This document shows, one piece after another, positions 60,396-64,000 of a DNA stretch of 64,000 nucleotides (positions are counted from its first letter, which is position 1; the number at the start of each line of letters is the position of its first letter). Where the stretch lies: NCBI RefSeq assembly GCF_907163125.1, contig NZ_OU015319.1:2542001-2606000 (forward strand), read 5' to 3'. The stretch comes from Cloacibacterium caeni (lineage in GTDB: Bacteria > Bacteroidota > Bacteroidia > Flavobacteriales > Weeksellaceae). The translations under genes and the position numbers were made by a program. The notes under the pieces were generated by a model that ran no database searches, was not told the DNA's origin, and worked only from the letters and a program-made list of their open reading frames with translations.

Positions 60396-62063
60396 ATGAA
60401 TGCACGAGTTTTAGAATTGCTTCAGCGCCCAGAAAATATTTCTAAAGAAGACATTTCACTTCTTCAGAATGAAATTTCTAAATTCCCTTATATGCAGAGT
60501 ATCAGAACTTTGCATCTTTCGGCGATTTTTAATTTCGATGCTGAAAATTACCAAAAAGAACTAACCAAAACCGCAGCGTATACTACGGATAAAAAAATTC
60601 TCTACACTTTCATCAATAAAAAGAAGGAAGAAGAGAAAAAAGAACTGACGAAATTCAAGAAAATTGTACTCGCTAAAACAGAAAATGAAGTTGAAAAAAC
60701 CATTGAAGAACTTGTAAAAATCGTTGAGGTTCCAGAGCAAAACATCACTGAAAATTCTTTTGAAAATTTAACAGAAACGGTAGAAAAAATAGAGGCAGAA
60801 AAACCTGTAGTTACGCATCCGAAAAGTGTAGTAGGAGATACAGAATTAGAAGCACCAATTCTTGATAAAAAAGAAAATGAGTTCGAAGTACTGAAAGAAT
60901 TGGAGATTTTAGAGATTGAAAATCAATTGCTTGAGCAAGAAAAATCGGAACAAGAACAAGAAAAAATTGCGTTCAAAACTAGAGAAGAAGACCTTAATTT
61001 TAGTAAAGAAACCGTTTTAGAGCATATTGATCAATCAGATGACAAGGAAATTACGTCTGTAAAACCTTCGGATATCAGTTTTAATGGTTTCGAAAGTTTC
61101 TTGCCAAACGTAAAATTCACCGTTCCTTCTACTCCAAAAGAAGAATCGAAATCTGAACCAAAAGCAGAAATTTCTGCAACAATTATTGAAGAAAAACCAA
61201 CCGAAGAAGAAACAAAACCTGCAGAAATTCCATCTGAAAAAACTCCAGAATTGAACATTTCAGCACCAGAAAAAACAGAGATTATAGAGGAAAATACAGA
61301 AATGACGATTGAAAAAGAAGAGCCTCAAGTAATTAATACTCCTATTTTGACGGAAGAAAAAGAAGAAATTGTAGAAGAAATTCATACCGATTGGAAACCG
61401 ATGAATTTTGTGATGAATCCACTGGATTCTATGATTAAAAAACCAGCAGTTTCTCAACCGAAAGCTACTGAAAAACCAGTTGAAGTAAAACCAGAAATTG
61501 CAATTACAGAAGAGAAGAAAATTGTAGAAGAAGTTGCACCAATCGAATTGAAAAAAGAGGTTTTAGAAGAAGTTAAAATTGAAGAAAAACCTATTGAAAA
61601 ATCTATTCTAAATACTTCTTTCTTAAAAACTAACGTTCAAGAAAATCCTGTTCAAGCTATTGAAAGTCAAGTAGAAAAATTTTTGGCGGAAGAAAATAAT
61701 AGCAATGTTCCAGGTTTTGTAAATACTTGGCAAAGTTGGCTTAAAATTGATCGTTCCGGAATTAAAACTCCTGAAAATATCCCAGTAAAAGTCATTGAGA
61801 AAAAAGCAGAAATCATCGATAAATTCATTGAAGAAAATCCTAAAATTTCTCAGTTAAAAGAAGAAGTGAATTTTGTGGTGAAAGAAAAAAATGACGACAT
61901 CTCACACTTGATGACCGAAACTTTGGCAAAACTTTATACCGAACAAAGATTGTACACGAAGGCAATTAAAGCTTACGAAATTCTACAAAATAAACACCCA
62001 GAAAAAGCCGAAGATTTCAAGGCTAAAATTCAAGAAATCAAAGATTTAAAACAAGGTAAATAA
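60396..62063 (+). CDS. Glu/Lys-rich protein with C-terminal TPR
   Basis: 555 residues. An N-terminal helical part (MNARVLELLQRPENISKEDI) is followed by a long low-complexity Glu-, Lys-, Pro-rich middle (about 90-450) of coiled or disordered character, and by a C-terminal conserved part with SHLMTETLAKLYTEQRLYTKAIKAYEILQNKHPEKA, a TPR. Cytoplasmic. The order sigma-54 activator, lptE and this gene is usual in the group. Function unknown. Confidence 0.7.
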   Translation: MNARVLELLQRPENISKEDISLLQNEISKFPYMQSIRTLHLSAIFNFDAENYQKELTKTAAYTTDKKILYTFINKKKEEEKKELTKFKKIVLAKTENEVEKTIEELVKIVEVPEQNITENSFENLTETVEKIEAEKPVVTHPKSVVGDTELEAPILDKKENEFEVLKELEILEIENQLLEQEKSEQEQEKIAFKTREEDLNFSKETVLEHIDQSDDKEITSVKPSDISFNGFESFLPNVKFTVPSTPKEESKSEPKAEISATIIEEKPTEEETKPAEIPSEKTPELNISAPEKTEIIEENTEMTIEKEEPQVINTPILTEEKEEIVEEIHTDWKPMNFVMNPLDSMIKKPAVSQPKATEKPVEVKPEIAITEEKKIVEEVAPIELKKEVLEEVKIEEKPIEKSILNTSFLKTNVQENPVQAIESQVEKFLAEENNSNVPGFVNTWQSWLKIDRSGIKTPENIPVKVIEKKAEIIDKFIEENPKISQLKEEVNFVVKEKNDDISHLMTETLAKLYTEQRLYTKAIKAYEILQNKHPEKAEDFKAKIQEIKDLKQGK

Positions 62064-62066
62064 AAC

Positions 62067-62098
62067 AAAAAACTCCAAGAATTTCTTGGAGTTTTTTT
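62067..62098. terminator. Bidirectional terminator
   Basis: AAAACTCCAAGAA / TCTTGGAGTTTT with T7, after the TPR gene and facing the DUF4126 gene. Confidence 0.85.
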
Positions 62099-62121
62099 AT
62101 TGAATTAGACTAATGATTAGA

Positions 62122-62730
62122 TCATAAAGTTTCTTCAGATTTAAGATTTCCTCTTAATTTATTCCAGATTTTTCTTCCAAAAATAAAGACTACAATAACA
62201 AGGGCAATCGCTACCAAAAACGCAATTACGGGAGCTGCTAAAGCTAAAAAAGTCATCATTCCTGCTCCTGCTGTTTCGGTGGTGGCAACTACAGAATTTC
62301 CGAGTCCGCCAGTTGTCGCAGTAGATGCGGCTCGTGTTCCTGCAAATCCAGAACTAATTGCAGCGGCAGTTCCACCTCCTGCAATTAATGCAAGTGCCCA
62401 AGTTGGAAACGTTCCTAAATCTGTAAATTGAGCAGCAAACATGATAGAACCTGCAATTGTAGCCAATGGAACAGAAGCGGTGTCTAATAAATGGTCAACG
62501 TACGGAATGTAATACGCTAAAATTTCTACCACAGTGGCAATTCCTGTAGTGATGAGCGTAGGTAAACCAGCCAACCATTGAAAGTTTTCGTTCATGGGAA
62601 TCCAACCCATGTAAGAAGCGAGACTTACAGCAAACATAGGCAAGAAAACTCTAAAGCCAGAAGCTGCAGCTAAACCAATGCCGATAAATGCACTGATGAA
62701 GTAAGGAAGATAAGGAATGTTGTCTAACAT
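62122..62730 (-). CDS. DUF4126 membrane protein
   Basis: 202 residues with about five hydrophobic helices; typical segments are ISAFIGIGLAAASGFRVFLPMFAVSLASY, YIPYVDHLLDTASVPLATIAG and a Gly/Ala/Thr-rich stretch SSGFAGTRAASTATTGG. Function unknown. Single gene, convergent to the TPR gene. Confidence 0.8.
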   Translation of the reverse strand: MLDNIPYLPYFISAFIGIGLAAASGFRVFLPMFAVSLASYMGWIPMNENFQWLAGLPTLITTGIATVVEILAYYIPYVDHLLDTASVPLATIAGSIMFAAQFTDLGTFPTWALALIAGGGTAAAISSGFAGTRAASTATTGGLGNSVVATTETAGAGMMTFLALAAPVIAFLVAIALVIVVFIFGRKIWNKLRGNLKSEETL

Positions 62731-62788
62731 TTTGTGTAATAGTTTATTATTTGTGCAAACTAAATTACAAAAAACGTGCTAATGATTT

Positions 62789-63157
62789 TTATTTTTTGAG
62801 AAGTTTTAAAAATTCTTCTTCTATCTCTTGATAATTTTTCGGAAGAGTAGGCGAAACGTAGAACAACATGGTTAAGGAATTTTCGCCAAATTTTTCTAAA
62901 AACTGAGCTTTATTAAGTCTGTAAACTTCGCGCAAAAGTCTTTTGATTCTATTTCTGTGAACTGCTTTTTTAAAATATCTCTTAGAAACAGAAACGCCAA
63001 CTTTATGTTGAGCTGTCATGCTGAGCGAAGTCGAAGCATCTATTTGGTAAGAAATTACTCTCAAATTTCCACAAGTTTTCCATTTTCCTTTCTCAAAAAG
63101 TAAGGAAATGTCATTTTTTTGTTTGAGTTTTTCTTCTCTGGGATATTTGTAGTTCAA
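62789..63157 (-). CDS. rnpA: Ribonuclease P protein component, with inserted repeat
   Basis: Protein subunit of RNase P, which removes 5' leaders from pre-tRNA. 122 residues: MNYKYPREEKLKQKNDISLLFEKGKW, then KVGVSVSKRYFKKAVHRNRIKRLLREVYRL (the RNR motif) at 52-81. Residues 40-48 (DASTSLSMT) between two strands are coded by an REP-like repeat at 63014-63040 and are not part of the usual family sequence. The gene ends with KLLKK. It lies 16 bases downstream of tcdA. Confidence 0.93.
   Translation of the reverse strand: MNYKYPREEKLKQKNDISLLFEKGKWKTCGNLRVISYQIDASTSLSMTAQHKVGVSVSKRYFKKAVHRNRIKRLLREVYRLNKAQFLEKFGENSLTMLFYVSPTLPKNYQEIEEEFLKLLKK
63014..63040 (-). repeat. REP-like palindromic repeat inside rnpA
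   Basis: On the plus strand this contains GCTGAGCGAAGTCGAAGC, a word I know as a common dispersed palindromic repeat in flavobacterial intergenic DNA. Outer arms ATGCT / AGCAT pair. Here it keeps the rnpA frame and codes for nine extra residues. Confidence 0.65.
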
Positions 63158-63173
63158 AATATTGAGTATAAAA

Positions 63174-63920
63174 TTAATTTTGCTCTTGATTCTTTTTACT
63201 TGGCTCTTTCAACAAATAATTAATCACTTCTGCAGCAGCATTTAAACCAAAAAGTGCAGGCATGAAACTGATGGTTCCGTAAAAAGATTTTTTAAAATTG
63301 CTTCCATCGGTGAGTTTTAGACTTTCTTCTTTTTGAATTTCTGTAGAAAAAACACATCTGAAACCTTTGGTAATTCCCTCTTTTTTCAATCTTTTTCTGA
63401 TTTGTTTGGCAAGGTAACAATTATTGGTTTTGCTTAAATCTCTTACCAAAACTTTACTTGGGTCGGTTTTTCCACCTGCTCCCATCGATGAAACCAGTTT
63501 TATTTTTCTTCTTCTACAAGCTTTAATCAAGGCTAATTTCGGCGAAACACTGTCTATGCAATCTAATACGTAATCAAATTGATGTTCTTCTAGAATTTCG
63601 TCCATTCTTTCTGGTGAAAGAAATTCATTGATTTTAACCAAATTAATTTCAGGATTGATGTCTAAAATTCTCTCGGCAACGATTTCTACTTTATCCTTTC
63701 CTACAGTAGAATGTAAAGCGGGTAACTGTCTGTTTATGTTGGTAATATCTACAATGTCTCCATCTACAATCGTCATGTTTCCTACTCCAGCTCTTGCCAA
63801 AAATTCTGCTGCAAAAGAACCCACTCCACCTAAACCTACCACTAAAACTTTAGCATTTTTCAAGGTCTCTAAGCCTTCTTTTTTTACGAGCAGTTCCGAA
63901 CGTTGTAACCAATCTGTCAT
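63174..63920 (-). CDS. tcdA: tRNA threonylcarbamoyladenosine dehydratase
   Basis: ThiF/E1-like ATP-dependent enzyme that cyclises t6A37 in tRNA to ct6A. 248 residues: nucleotide-binding GLGGVG (29-34), VDGDIVDITNINRQLPAL, DCIDSVSPKLALIKACRR and GAGGKTDPSKV. Size and motifs fit TcdA (YgdL) rather than MoeB or ThiF, as there is no CxxC zinc site. Starts near the right edge of the window; its promoter is not evident in the last 80 bases, which contain only AT-rich sequence with an ACGCAAAAAGCGCAAAG word. Confidence 0.9.
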   Translation of the reverse strand: MTDWLQRSELLVKKEGLETLKNAKVLVVGLGGVGSFAAEFLARAGVGNMTIVDGDIVDITNINRQLPALHSTVGKDKVEIVAERILDINPEINLVKINEFLSPERMDEILEEHQFDYVLDCIDSVSPKLALIKACRRRKIKLVSSMGAGGKTDPSKVLVRDLSKTNNCYLAKQIRKRLKKEGITKGFRCVFSTEIQKEESLKLTDGSNFKKSFYGTISFMPALFGLNAAAEVINYLLKEPSKKNQEQN

Positions 63921-64000
63921 TTTCTAATTTTATTTTTTCACGCAAAAAGCGCAAAGATTTTCTTAATCACTTAATTAAAACTGAATGTTTAAAATTTCTA

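Noticed and set aside
63921-64000. Possible gene or promoter at the right edge
   Set aside because: Only 80 AT-rich bases are present, with no clear TAnnTTTG element or start codon in context.

Overview
The window is a low-GC, gene-dense chromosomal segment of a Bacteroidota bacterium, most likely family Weeksellaceae (Chryseobacterium / Cloacibacterium type). The evidence is Bacteroidota promoters (TAnnTTTG at -7, often within 4-20 bases of the start codon), a type IX secretion sorting domain, DUF6646, DUF2795, DUF4476 and DUF6132 proteins, a 1024-residue SecA, and a tRNA gene with encoded CCA. No phage, transposase, plasmid or CRISPR is visible. Genus is an inference.

Layout. 1-832: start of the cell-division cluster (mraZ, 5' part of rsmH) read leftward, with a paired TGGGA operator. 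1065-4795: housekeeping and small enzymes (alpha/beta hydrolase, ysxC GTPase, GNAT, DUF3267 protease, msrA). 4923-8326: secA and DUF2795. 8327-8836: a gene-poor gap with a 30-codon epimerase remnant. 8837-16085: DUF2797, an AsmA-like protein, an S9 prolyl oligopeptidase, a T9SS cargo protein, ribosomal proteins L27 and L21. 16212-23615: acyltransferase, miaE, DUF502, tryptophanase, outer-membrane and S41 proteins. 23741-25491: a BlaI / M56-TonB signalling pair with a strong palindromic operator. 25564-39615: uvrB, AI-2E-type permease, pabB-pabC, menD, tRNA-Asn, rseP, nitrilase, a DUF3365 heme protein. 39897-46501: a leftward sulfur-handling block containing an AraC regulator, thioredoxin, rhodanese, small membrane proteins, a TPMT-like methyltransferase, a cupin, a CstB-like metallo-beta-lactamase/rhodanese fusion, a TauE exporter and a Crp/Fnr regulator. 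46684-49146: a TonB receptor carrying the copper ligands known from OprC plus a small Cys-rich partner. 49277-55499: HerA-like ATPase, exonuclease fusion, lysA, miaB. 55572-58499: a four-gene island. 58543-62063: sigma-54 activator, lptE, TPR protein. 62122-63920: DUF4126, rnpA, tcdA.

How genes work together. The sulfur block reads as a sulfane-sulfur/persulfide detoxification module under Crp/Fnr control: a near-palindromic GTAAC-type site sits about 42 bases upstream of the inferred start of the persulfide dioxygenase operon, and a perfect version lies beside the DUF3365 heme protein promoter. The copper-type receptor and its Cys-rich neighbour share one promoter. pabB and pabC overlap and make p-aminobenzoate. 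miaB and miaE both modify tRNA A37.

Most striking observations: an REP-like chromosomal repeat captured in frame inside rnpA; OprC-like CxxxM and HxM motifs in the TonB receptor; a terminator hairpin built partly from the msrA start codons; near-palindromic BlaI and MraZ-type operators; and a tightly coupled S41 peptidase / deoxyribosyltransferase-like / lipoprotein / TPR island between miaB and the sigma-54 activator.
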